From Tetrahymena elliotti 4EA (Eukaryota; Ciliophora; Oligohymenophorea; Hymenostomatida; Tetrahymenidae): a DNA stretch of 64,000 bases. Position numbers and translations under genes: made by a program. Position 1 is the stretch's first letter, and each line of letters begins with the position of its first letter. The notes under the pieces are model-generated. The model was not told the origin of the DNA, did not search any database, and was given only the letters and a program-made list of their open reading frames with translations. Shown here in pieces: positions 47,427 to 59,173 of this stretch. The stretch covers positions 321,260 through 385,259 of the forward strand of contig JH720346.1 in the NCBI GenBank assembly GCA_000231825.2, read 5' to 3'.

Positions 47427-50400
47427 ATGTCTTCGTTTTCTCCAAACAGCTCTGAAAACAGATAGAATTAAAATTTAATTTAAGTAAGAGAAACTGAAGA
47501 AGATGAGTTCTATAAAGAATAATAATTATATAAGGGTGCTTAGTTATAAAAGAAAAATATTCATTATTTAAATTCATAAGTTAGCGACTTTAAGTAAATT
47601 AATAAAAGAAATGAAGATGAAGTTGACGGTAATTAATAGACAAATAACTATTTCCTGAAAACAAATTCATTATTGGAGTCTGTTAATTTTTCATAAAACT
47701 TGAATTTAGTTAATGACATACATAATAGTTCCAATAAGGCAACAATAGATTAGATTCCAGTCAAATATTAGAGAGAATCTCATCATTTAGAATAGCATTA
47801 GTAATAGTAAATAACTTTTTAGGCATAATTTGAATAATCTAAAGCAAAATCGATTGATGATTTATTAATCAATGAAAGCAAGAATAAACGTCTAAATAAT
47901 TAAATTGAAGGAATGATGAATTAAATAGGAGAAAATAAAGTCGAGTTTGAATACTCTCTATCATAAAATACATCAAAGCAAAATAATTCACAATAATAAC
48001 TGAAAAAACAAATGAATGCATAAAATGCAAAAGAAATATTTGGTGATTATCATTGTAATCAAACACACTCATCAAGAATAAAGGTTGCCTACTAGGTTTT
48101 TGAATTCATTAAAAGAATGAAAAGGAATGTAATTCATATTTTTAAAAATATAATTGAATTAATAACTTTTTAACAAAGTAGAAGTTATTGAATGCACTAT
48201 CCCTTTAATTAAAAGTTATTAAAAATAAATATTTTTTGTTAATTATTCTTTTTTGACTAATCACAAAAAGGTGTTGTCGAAGAAAATAAATAATCTTCCC
48301 GAAAAGTTTATGTTTTTAATTAATGATTTGTCAAGTGGAGAAATTAAAATAAAAAAGAACAACATCTCATAACAAAGTTTTATTTACAAAGAAACAGCAA
48401 AATTTGGAAAATTGTTTAGTTTAATAGCAAATTTAAAAGTATTTAATCAAAACTCAATTGAATATATAATTATTAGAATGGCAACTCTTATTTTAATATT
48501 GCTTTATTTCATCTGGATACCTCTAAGATTTTCCTTTGATTTCAATTTTCCTTTAATAATTCAAATTCTTACTGAAAGAATAGGAATATTTTTATTATTG
48601 ATTTTCACTTTTCTTAAGTTCAACATGAAGTAGCATTGTTCTAATGGAAAGAAGTTAAAAAATAGGAATTAAATAGCTTAATTTTAATTAAGATCATTCT
48701 CATTTTATAGTGAAATAATATCTAATATTTCTATTATTTATTGCTTAAATGATAGCAAATCACTTATCTAATTCTTATTTTTTTTGAGGATTTATGAAAT
48801 TAAGTAGATAAAATAATATACTAAAGAACATATTTTATTTAATAGAAATTAACTTGCATTTATTTTTGAATTAGTAAGCTTAGCAGGGTTGTTTTTACTT
48901 TACTCTCATGTGTCGGCCTGTATTTTTTACTATATAGGGGCAAATTAAAATGACTAATAAAACACTTGGATTAATCAATCAAACTTATAATTTGAAAACA
49001 ATTAAAGTACGCTTTATCTGTATAGCTTTTACTTCTCTTGGTCAACACTTCTGGCTATTGGATATGGAGATATTGTTCCAGTTTCTAATTATGAAAAGAT
49101 TTACATATTATTTAACACTTTCTTTAACCTTTTCATTTAATTTTAAATAATTAGATTTTTGATAAGTTATGCATTCAGCTAATTTGCTTAGATTAAAGAT
49201 TATGAGTAAAATAATTGTAAATTTAAATCCAATAAAATTTAATTTTTTATGAATAGGAAATCAAAGAAAGTGGTTAAACAATATTTGCTTGAGAGGAATA
49301 TATCGAAAGTACTTCAGTTAAAGATGTTGTAGGAGCTAAAAATATAAAATGAAAATTTAGAATATATTTAAGGAGAGAAAATAATGAGTCAGTTTAATCA
49401 TAAAATAAAATAAAAATTAAAAAATGAAATTTATTTGTAATATTTTATGAAAAACTAAATTATAACAAATATTTTCTCATAAGAGTTTTTGATTTAGCTC
49501 TCAAATAAGATGAAAGAAGTTTTGTAATAAATTCTTTAATTCATTTTATGATTATTCATTATGTTGCTATTAAATTAGATTATTACCAAATTCAGTTATT
49601 CAAAAAAATGGCTAATCTACTGATAGATTACAGCTGATTTTAAAAGGATAGATTAAATCAGTTTTTGAATCAAATTAAGATCTAGAAATTGATTTATTCG
49701 AAGTAAAAATACCTCTTTTATAATAAACAATTTAACCAATTTTTTTTACAAATCTACAAGGAAGGATCTTTTATTGGATTAAATGAGTTTTTATAGTAAA
49801 AGCAATCAAATGTTACTTATAAATGCTAAAATTATGTTATCCTATCTTATATAGAAAGAGATGATTTTTTACATTTGCTTCATCAATATTATGAGGATTT
49901 TGTAATTTAAATTTTAATGAAATATTTAAAATTCATATTATCTAAATAGGAAAAATATAAAATGGTTTTTGAATAAAGTAATGAAAAGTTTCAGTTTTAA
50001 TTTTTGTAAAAAGTTTAAATCTGTAAATGTTGTAGTAGTCCAAAGCACGAAACTATTAATTGTCCTTTGATAGCAATTAATTGCTAGAGAGATTATGTAG
50101 TTTAAAGATATAATTTTGTAAAAACACAAAATAGAAGTCAATATTTGAAAAAAAGAAAAATAAGAGTAAAATTTTAACATATTTAACATTGAGTTTTGAA
50201 TAAATAATAATGTGGATTCTCATAAATTAAGGACTATTTTCAAAAAATTCATTAATTTTTTTATTTAAGCACTTTTAAATTTCAATTAAGGACAAACATT
50301 TTAAAAATGACCTTAATATATGAGAATCTATGGTATTTATTTATAAAAAATAAAATTATGTAGATTATTTTTAAGATTTTAAGCTAATATTACTAAATTA

Positions 50401-51756
50401 TTTTAGCATTTTAAAGCAGTTTTTTTGATTTTTATTTTTTTAATAATAAAATAAATATTCTGATTTTTTCTTTGTAAACAGATATTATTTTAAAAATAAA
50501 ATAATAGCACTAAACTTTGTTGAAATTGTAGCAGACTAAAAAAGTAGTCAAATAAAAAAGAATGGATTTAATAGTATAAGAATAGGAAGAAGATAAAGCA
50601 ATATTAGATATATATGAGGATATTAAGAATTTAATTGAATGGAATGATAAGCAGTTTTTGCAAAGGATACCAGCCTTTAAGATATTTTAAGACGGAGTCT
50701 TAATAGACTATGAAAATGGAGATGATGTAATAGATGAAGAGTCAGATGAAAAGACTTTTAATAGAGACTAATAAAAATCTTCAAATTTAAGTCCAGACGC
50801 AAAAACAAATAAGACTTTTAAAACTAACAAGACACAAAAGACAAATAAAACTAACAAAACAAATAAATCAAACGTTTCTCACCATAATTAAGAATCTTTT
50901 ACATCTGTAGATAAGCAATCATGTTTTAATTAAACTGAAGGAGAGCCTCCATCAATTGTTGAAAATATGAAAAAGTAGCAAAGAAGTAAATTTCTTTTAA
51001 TTAAAACTTATCATTTATTTTTACTTTACCTAAAAGTTTCTAAAGAATCACGAATGTACATGGGATAAAAAAGAAATTCTTTCAAAGAAAGCAGAGATTA
51101 ATAAAGAAGGTAAATAAATTTTATTTTATCAATTTTTAGATTTTAAAAAAATCATGAACTGTGTTGAATCTAGCTAAATAAATTATTTCATCAAAATATA
51201 AAAAAATAGAATTTCTGATTTAATTGTAGAAGATTATCAGCAAAGCTAGAAGAGTAATATATATAGATCTTTTAATGAATCTGTTCCTATGTCATCAACA
51301 TTTATTTAAAGCTATTTTAAATTAGGAAGTAGTTAAAAAGATATTTAAGTTTATTAGCCTTAATCTAGTAAAAATTTGGTTTTAAATAAGTAAAATTCTT
51401 TGTCAAGCTCTTAAGTTATGATTCTTTAAGGAGGAAGGGCTATCAGAAAATCGGATACCTTAAACACAAATATGATTGATAATTCTTATCCTTAAATAAA
51501 AAATTTTCATGAATAAGAAAAAAGAAATAGTCTTTTAATCTAATATAATACTAATCGGTTTGAATGTAAAGTCTAGCCAAATACTAAAAAAATAATAAAA
51601 GATGATCAATAAGAAAAGATCAATCAAGTGAATATGAGTACATTTGAAAATGAATTTGATAAATTTAAAGAATACAGGATATTCTTTCCTTAGAATAATC
51701 TATCTAGTGTTATTGCTAATCTAAAAAAATGCATTAAATTAAAAAAGGCTGTTTGA
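47427..51756 (+). CDS. Cyclic-nucleotide-binding K+ channel D (six-TM), paralogue of A and B
   Basis: The start MSSFSPNSSENRQNQNLIQV opens a polar, Gln-rich N-terminus. The S1-S2 region (about 48250-48650) has ATLILILLYFIWIPLRFSF. The S4-like LFFLRIYEIKQIKQY is poor in Arg. S5 reads AGLFLLYSHVSACIFYYIG. The pore is WSTLLAIGYGDIVPVSNYEK (filter 49060-49071). The C-linker is textbook (VVKQYLLERNISKVLQLKML, FSQEFLIQLSNKMKEVL). A cyclic-nucleotide-binding domain follows (PNSVIQKNGQSTDRLQLILK, GSFIGLNEFLQ). Then come CKCCSSPKHETINCP near 50020, WNDKQFLQRIP near 50650, a TNKT-repeat stretch, and the C-terminal block FDKFKEYRIFFPQNN...NLKK. It stops at TGA 51754. S6 is less well kept than in A and B. 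Full domain order suggests an intact gene, though exon joins were not all verified. Confidence 0.82.
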
Positions 51757-52324
51757 ATAATTTAAGACTTAAATGAATTTAAAGAACAAATTAATAAAAA
51801 AATTTAATTAAAAAAATTATTGATCTAATCTATTCTGTTTTGAAATGTTAATAATCTTTTTTTTAATAATTTCATAAAATTTGTTTTTAGAAAAATTCTA
51901 TTACTTAAATCTTAATTAAATATTGAACTATTAATAAAAAATATTTTATTTTTATTTAATTTTTGTTTTTTGGCTAGTATTTTTTTAAAATAGGCAATTT
52001 AAAAAATAATAAATTAAAAGTAAAAAGGCTTTTTTATTTTATAAAAGTAATTTGATGGAGGTTTGTTTCTTATCTAGCATTTTAAATTAAAAAAAACACT
52101 AAATCAAAAATTTTATTTTTTGATGAAGAAATAAAAATTCTTTTACAAACGTTTAATATAAATTGTTTCACTAAATTACTTGTAAATTTTATAAAACAAA
52201 AATTCTAATTTTTGAAATTTTTTTTAAAAAAATATGTTTTTTCATTTTCTAAAATTTTTAGTTAATCATAGTTTTCATATTAATTATTAATTAATTTAAT
52301 TTCTAAACAACATTTTAAAAATAA
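51757..52324. other. AT-rich spacer between channel D and LRR gene 2
   Basis: The spacer corresponds in position to the one between channel fragment C and LRR gene 1. No gene or strong repeat is seen. Confidence 0.5.
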
Positions 52325-54514
52325 ATGTCAAGAGAGAACACAAAATATTTTACAGATTTAAGTGATGTACTTCTTTTTTTTTAGATATTTAAGTATTTTT
52401 TAATATTTTTCAATATAAAGTTACTTAGCTCTAGTTATTTAACTTCATAGCTAAATCTTCATATTAACTTAATGTAAGATTATGAATTTTTCTTTAAAAT
52501 AATATCATAGCTTTGAGCTTGGGTAAATCTTCAGTAGTTATTTATACAATTTTAGATAAGCAAAACTTTAATTTATGAATTACTAACTGAATAATTTAGG
52601 TTTGTTTACTTGATACTTGTTTGACTCACTAGCTCTTAATTTTTGTTTTAAATTTAATTCAAATTTTTACATTCTTTTAAATATTTATTTATTCAATATT
52701 TATTTTTATTATTTTTAAAAGTAATAAAAATATTGGAGAAACTGGTGTGTAAGAATTAGGATTATAATTAGCAAAATGTCTTAATCTCTAAACTTTGACC
52801 CTTGATGTCAGGTAAAATAGTGCTTCAAAATTAATTATGAATTTTTGAAAGAATAAAGAATTTAATAGATGAGTGCTAGCTATTTTGATTTGAGCTAATT
52901 GATATTTGTTTAGCTAATTAATTTTATTTTTTGCTTTCAGAATTAATTCAATCAAATATTTAATTTTTTCTCCTTCTTTGAAATATTTCTTATCTGATTT
53001 CAATAATTATTTTTATAATTTTTTAATAGAGATAATAGTATTGGTGAAATAGGAGTATAAAAACTAGGATCTGATTTAGGAAAGTGCTCTAATCTATAAG
53101 CACTGGCACTCTACTTGAGGTAAAAATTAAATTTTAACATAAATTATGCATTTGAACAAATAAAGACTTTAACTTATTAGAAACTGATTAATTTGGGCTT
53201 AATTGATATTTATTTGGCTTATTAATTTCATTTTTTGTTTCTCATTTCTTCAAATTGTTATGTTTTTTCTTTCTTTAAAACATTTCTTTGTATTAATTTT
53301 ACTATTTTTTCAAAGGTCAAATAATATTGGTGAAATGGGTATATAAGGATTAGGATCTGGCTTAGTAAAATGCTCTAATCTCTAAACACTAACTCTTGAA
53401 CTATGGTAAACTTTTTTTCTAATCTTAATTATGCATTTTTTAAAGAATTAATAAAGATTTTAATTTATGAACAACTGCAAAAGTAGGGTTTAATTGATAT
53501 TTTTCTGGCTCGTTAATTCATATTTGCTTTCTTCTCATTTAATTCAAATTTTTATGTTTCTCTCATTCTTTTTAATATTTATTTTTACAATTTTAAAAGT
53601 TGGAATAACTTTGGGTAAAATGGTGCATAAGAATTAGGATGTAGCTTAGCAAAATGCTCTAATCTTTAAAATTTGACTCTTTAACTTAGGTAAAAATAAA
53701 TTTTTAGCATAAATAATGTATATTTGCATAAGTATTTAATTAAAAAACAATTTGCTAGCTTGGGTTAAATTGATATTTTTTTGGCTCATTAATTCTTATT
53801 TGTTGTTTTCACTTCAAATTCTTATGTATTTTCATTCTGTGATATGTACATTTATTATTTTTAAAAGGGCAAATACAATTGGTGAACTGGGTGCATAAGG
53901 TCTTGGATCTGGTTTAGCAAAATGTCCTAATCTCAAAATTCTGACCATTTACATTCGGTAAAACTAGAATTTTATTTAACATTAATTATGGATTTTTGAA
54001 TAATTAAATAACTACATTGATATATAAAAATCTGATTAATTTTATTATAACTGATGATATTTTTATGTCTCATTCATTAATTTTAATTTGTTGTTTTCAG
54101 ATTTAATTGAAAATATTTTTTTAATTTAACGTTTATTTTCATAATTATTTAAAAGCTGGAATAATATTGGTGAAAATGGTGCTTAAGGATTAGGAAGTTA
54201 CTTATTGAATTGTTCTAATCTCTAAACATTGACTCTTAACCTTCAGTAAAAATTGAGTTTCAATATTAATTAAGCATTTTTAATAATAGCTATTTTAAAA
54301 TATGAGCCCCAGTTAATTTGAGTTTTATTTCTAATTGGCTTAGATCATTTATATTTTATTTTTTTTCAAATTTTGATGTTTTTTTAATTGTTTTAAATAT
54401 TTCTTTTATTAATTTTTTCAAAGGCATAACAATATTGGCCAAAAGGGAGCATAAAGATTAGGATAAAAATTATAAAAAGCAAAAAGACTAGTTGAATTAT
54501 CATTTGAATGTTGA
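52325..54514 (+). CDS. Leucine-rich-repeat protein 2, short paralogue of LRR protein 1
   Basis: The N-terminal exon starts MSRENTKYFTDLSDVLLFF and continues NIKLLSSSYLTSQLNLHINL. It matches LRR gene 1 (KYFTSISEVLQF ... NLKLLNSNFTF). Seven repeat exons begin near 52722, 53030, 53316, 53600, 53878, 54156 and 54424. Repeats read, for example, NIGEMGIQGLGSGLVKCSN then LQTLTLEL. The last exon ends RLGQKLQKAKRLVELSFEC and stops at TGA 54512, sharing the KAKRL end with LRR gene 1. So N-terminus, C-terminus and exon phase are conserved, but copy number fell or rose (7 against at least 17). The partner is unknown. Confidence 0.8.
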
Positions 54515-55023
54515 ATTAATCACTACTTAAATAATATAATAATTCATTATCATGAGTTTAAGTTCACTTAAATTCCTTTTTAAAAAATAATTATTATTTT
54601 CAACTTAATTATTAAAGTCTAAATACATAAGAAATGTTGTCTTATTATTTAATTTTGGTTTATAATCTTTTTTTATTTTATTTTTATTTATTAAAGTATT
54701 AATTTACAAATCACTTTTTTAATAATTTTTCAAATTTTCCAAAAAAATAATCATATTTATTGTTTACTTTTTTAAGCAACTTCATAAAAAGAACATACAA
54801 GAAATATTGTCAAATTTAAAACAAAAATGAAACAACAACAACAACAACAACAAAAACATTATTTTTTTTTCACAATTTTATTATCAAACTAACAATTTAA
54901 ACTTTTTATTTGTAAATAAAATAAACTTAAAGTCTTTTTAAAAATAAATCTATGCATCTCTAAGATTATGTCTATGATTTTGATAGTATTTAAAAATGAA
55001 ATGTTAGTAATGTAAATCTATTT
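54515..55023. other. AT-rich spacer with a CAA microsatellite
   Basis: A (CAA)n tract lies at 54831-54853 and the rest is AT-rich. It separates LRR gene 2 from a convergent minus-strand gene. Confidence 0.5.
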
Positions 55024-56151
55024 TCAAATATCTATTTTTTATTCATTAAAATAATTGTAAAAGTTTTAATATGAGAAACGAATCCCCTCTCTATACTTCA
55101 CTTCATGATTGTCCTGACTATTTTCGATCTAAAGTTAATCAATAAACTCTTTATTTTAGCAAAAAATTTTCTAAAATATGATGATGAATAAAATATTTAC
55201 AGGAAATTCTCTGAAATTTATCGTTTACTCTTTCTTCTTAACAACTTGAGTTAAATCCTTTTCATTCAATCAATCAAATTCAATAATATAATAAATTAAA
55301 ATGATAATTAACTTTTTTCGTCTTGATCTAGATAAATTTGTTTGAATTGTATTTCTCTTATCTTTGAATCATTTTCAGTCTAAATAAAAAATCAATTTTA
55401 GTATAGTGAATTGAGTTATTGAGAGTAAAAAAAATAAATAATCCTCAATAAGATTTTAAATTGATAAAGAAATTTAAGATAAATTAACTTAAATTTTCTT
55501 GATAATTCATTAAGCTAATTTTTTCTAGCCAAATTTAATTAAATTTGTTTATCTTTAAAAATTGATATTTTGTCAATTAAGTATTTATTTTTTTTGCTAA
55601 CAGTTCCTCAAAATTAATTTTAATAAAGACTTTCATAAGAAATTAATAATTGATTACTTTAGAATACTATGATTTCAACTTTTTAATTTAAGAATTATTC
55701 TACTAACTTTAGAAAGAATTCCTAAATTTGGATTCTTAAAAACTAAATTCCTAAATGTTATGACTTGCCTATGTATTTATATGACTAATTTCTTAATTAT
55801 CATTAAACGTTTGTTTTTAATCTCTTGAACCATTTTTGATGAAATTATTTTCATCACCTTCTACATCTCCTTAATATTTACATTCTATCTTAGTTGGTCT
55901 TGAATATATTGATTATACATTCTTTGAAGAGCCTTGTATTTTGCTCATTCGAAATAAATCATTACGCGACCTTCCAACTTGCTGATTTTTCTAAGTTCAG
56001 ATTGATAATTGTTTTATTCTCCTCTTTGTGTAAATTTATAAAATGTATTTACAATCTAAGAATTTGGTATGTTGCTTAACTCGATCTATTGTGATATATC
56101 ACCTTATTCTTGGTTTTATTATTAAACTTGAGAAAAATCCATCTTATTCAT
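55024..56151 (-). CDS. Unrecognised polar protein, split gene
   Basis: It starts at ATG 56151 (MNKMDFSQVQQQNQEQGDIS) and runs IELSNIPNSQIVNTFYKF, GEQNNYQSELRKISKLEG. A putative short intron (about 38 nt) near 55940 restores the frame into SSKNVQSIYSRPTKIECKYQ and GDVEGDENNFIKNGSRD. Later exons appear to read NDSKIREIQFKQIYLDQDEK, DLTQVVKKKEQTINFREFP and, last, IENSQDNHEVKYREGIRFSY, ending at TGA 55024-55026. The protein is Gln/Asn/Ser-rich, has no membrane segment and shows no known motif. The coding character is good, but exon borders are uncertain and the 38-nt intron is unusually short. Confidence 0.55.
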
Positions 56152-56386
56152 TTTTATAAATTGAGAAAATTAATAATTAATTATAAAAAATAAAAGAAAA
56201 CTTTTTTAGAAATTCAATTTTAATTTGTAATCGATTATTCTAAAATCATGACGCAATACATCAAACAATTTAAACAGTTTTGATTAATAATAGAAAAATA
56301 TAAATTCTATTTAAATTAATTTTGACACAAAATATTCTAAAACAATTTTTTATTGGTTGATTGGTTGATATATTTATTCAGTGATT

Positions 56387-59173
56387 TCATAAATTTTCTA
56401 TATACTCAACTTCAACTTTAAAGTGCTTCTTATCATGATTTTTGAAGAATTCTTCTACAATATGAGCATCTTCTTTTTTAATTCCAAAACCAATTTCTGG
56501 TTTTCTGTAAATTTTTTCAAGCATTTCTCCTTTAGTGTTAAAAACTCTATCTCTTGTTACCTATTTTTAAAGATGAGATATTTATGAAAACTATTTGATT
56601 GATATTAAAATTTACCTTTATAATTAACTTAGGGTCATATGGTAGTTTTTTCAATAACTAGAAGCTGGCATCAGTATTAGCAGATTGAATTAAATTTTTA
56701 ATGGTTTCATATTCTAATTCAGCTTCTTTCATGTTTTCATTTTTCTTTGGCTCACTTTTAGTTACAGAAGTAGCACTTAAAAGCTCATCGATCTTTTAAT
56801 TAAGTTCAACTCCCTTAGCTTCACCATTGTAATTTATAGCTCCAAATTTATCAACAATACAAATATGAGGCATTTACTTTTAATTTTAAACAAATATTAT
56901 TTTGAATACAATTAATAAAATTATTTTTTACTTAGATTCTGTAGTGCATGAACTCACTTCTAAATCTTAAATCTTACTTAAAGAAATAAAATTCCATAAA
57001 ACTCCATTCATTTTCATTATACAATTAAAGTGTTTTTTCATTTTAAGGTTCCAAACAAGCTGCAACAAATTTAACATTATCACCCCACTTTTCCTTGTTT
57101 TCTTCATATAACTTTTTGTATTAGTTAACCTTCTCGATGCAAGGCTAAAATCTTAATTTAAAAAAATAATATTTAATAAAATAAATTTATCTTGCATAAA
57201 AAATTTTGGCAGGATAGTATATTTTTATTTATTTAGGACCACTCTTTTATTTTTAATAATTAGGATCAGATTAAATTTTTATTTTTTAGGACCATGATTA
57301 ATTTTAACGAAAATAACCATGGTCCTAAATAATACTACCCTGCAGATATTTTTTTATAAAATTATTTTAGTTTGTTTTAAAGAGATTAGTAAAAACTATT
57401 AATTGAATATTAGGGAAATGAGTATGAGTTGTACTAGTTAGGAATTTATGAGTTATTAATGAGAAAATTATTATTACTTAGCTTGATTATTAAAATAAAA
57501 TAATAGTTTACTTAAACAAGAAGAAGTCAATAATGTAGACAACACCTTATTTGTGAGCCAATTCACAAGCAACATCTTGTTGATTTAATTTGTACATCTC
57601 AGGCATAGAGAAAAATTTGGTTCCTTTCAAAGAAATTTAAGGTCCACTAGCAAGTAATTTTTTAACAATGTCAAAGTTTTTCTTTTACTAGAATAACATA
57701 TCTCCATAAAATCTAAATCTAGCTCTAACTTTTTACAAGCTATCTGCTGTGATATCTCCTGGAGCCATTTCACCATACTAGCCTAATTCTTCTCCTTTTT
57801 GTTTAATAATTTGTTTGTTTTTACCCATCATCAAAACTAAATCTCTTCTCAAACAAAATCTAAAGCAAGTGATATTTAACTCATTGAGTATGTTACCTAA
57901 TTTAATTTAACATTTAAATTAATCTCAAAAAGAAATAATAATTTACTTAAATCTTTCATATGAGTGAGAACCATTCCCTTTGAGTCAGTAACATTTTATA
58001 TTCCAACTAAAAATCTTTCCTTGCCATATTTGCTTTTTAAAAATTCTAATAATTCTCTGGTTTAGTTTTCTTCTCTCTTGTCAATAATAAAATCAATAAT
58101 AGGCTTATAATATTCCTTAACTATGGCTCCATTTTTGAATAATTTCTCTTTCAACATGATAATACCAAATCTTCCCTTAAAATCAGGATACTTTTCAGAA
58201 ATAAGAGTAAGGAATTCTGTTTTAAGGAATTCACGAACTTCAGAGAATTCTTATCTAGTAATGAGGGATCTTTTGTTGAATTCTTCTTCTTATTTCTTCT
58301 TGCTAACTAAATAAAAATCTTTGCATTCTTAATCTGTCAATTTTAAGAGCTCATTGATTTTTTCTTCTAAATTAATTTTGCCAGGATGTCCTGTATAGTG
58401 AACTCTTCCAGTCTTATCAACTAAAATAATATAAGGAATTCCTTATACTTCAAAGAGTTTGATCAAATCATGTTCTTTATCCCAACCTTTAAGCTGTTTT
58501 ATAAATTATTAAATTTATTTTATCTTAATTTCTCTCTTATTTTACCTTGCAATGCTACATTTTTTTCCATTACTTCTCCAAAACTCTTTGGATTACAACT
58601 TCTTTTTTTTCATCAACGCTTACTGCAACGATTCTAACCTATAGTAAATTAATATTAACAACTTAGAATAATTAAGAAAAGGAATAAGCTAACCTAATCT
58701 TTCCAAGCAGCTTCATTCTTTTATAACATGTTTGCACTATTTTACATTGAATTTTAGCAAGGACCGCACCAGGTAGCCCATAAATCAATCAAAAGAACTT
58801 CTCCTGGCTAGTGAGATAGTTCAACATTTTCCTAATTAGTAAAAACATCATAAAGCCCAGTGAATTTAGGAAGAATCTCTCCAACACCTGCCTTGAACTT
58901 GATACCAAAATCCTTTAAGTAAGTATCATCTGTATTTTACATATTCTTTGAAATTTTTTCTAACTCGTGTTTTTATTCTAAATTTCCATTACAAACTAAT
59001 TATCTAATTTCTTCATATGACCATACAGATTGCAATCTTTTTGTAATTACACAGCTCTTTTTTGCAATCAACTCAGCTTAATCTTGAACATTTGAAGCTA
59101 CTAACTAATTTTTAATTTTTTCAAATGATTCCTTGAAAATTTTCTGCTAATCCTACAATGTTAAGTTCTCCAT
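56387..59173 (-). CDS. Protein with two thioredoxin-fold (TlpA/redoxin-like) domains
   Basis: It starts at ATG 59173 (MENLTLQDQQKIFKESFEKI). After about 95 helical residues the first thioredoxin fold begins (ILPKFTGLYDVF, VLLIDLWATWCGPC). The active-site cysteines are at about residues 136 and 139 (codons 58757-58771), and the fold closes with GRVHYTGHPGKI near 58390. A linker follows (KPIIDFIIDKREEN), then a second fold: VVYIIDFFLF, an intron, then KFQPCIEKVNQYKKLYEEN, WGDNVKFVAACLE and PHICIVDKFGAINYNGEAKG. The C-terminal part (VTRDRVFNTKGEMLEKIYRK) resembles a further, worn repeat. It ends at TGA 56387-56389. The first domain should reduce or oxidise disulfides. The second keeps only one active-site Cys. 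There is no signal peptide, so it is probably cytosolic or ciliary. Confidence 0.85.
57209..57343. mobile_element. Small MITE-like inverted-repeat element in an intron
   Basis: The ends are inverted repeats. The left end reads GCAGGATAGTAT...ATTTAGGACCA. The reverse complement of the right end reads GCAGGGTAGTATTATTTAGGACCATGG. A further internal TTAGGACCATG pairs with CATGGTCCTAA to make a hairpin. The element is 135 bp, noncoding, and lies inside a 360-nt intron (about 57152-57511) of the thioredoxin-fold gene. No clear target-site duplication is visible. It fits a miniature inverted-repeat element, but the mobilising transposase is unknown. Confidence 0.6.

Noticed and set aside
48950..49150. 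Standard-code frame starting MTNKTLGLINQ across the channel D pore
   Set aside because: It is out of frame with the GYGD pore, which reads through TAA codons in another frame. It has no own support.
58123..58314. Plus-strand frame within the thioredoxin-fold gene
   Set aside because: The minus strand encodes conserved, charged protein (EFSEVREFLKTEFLT) over the same bases.
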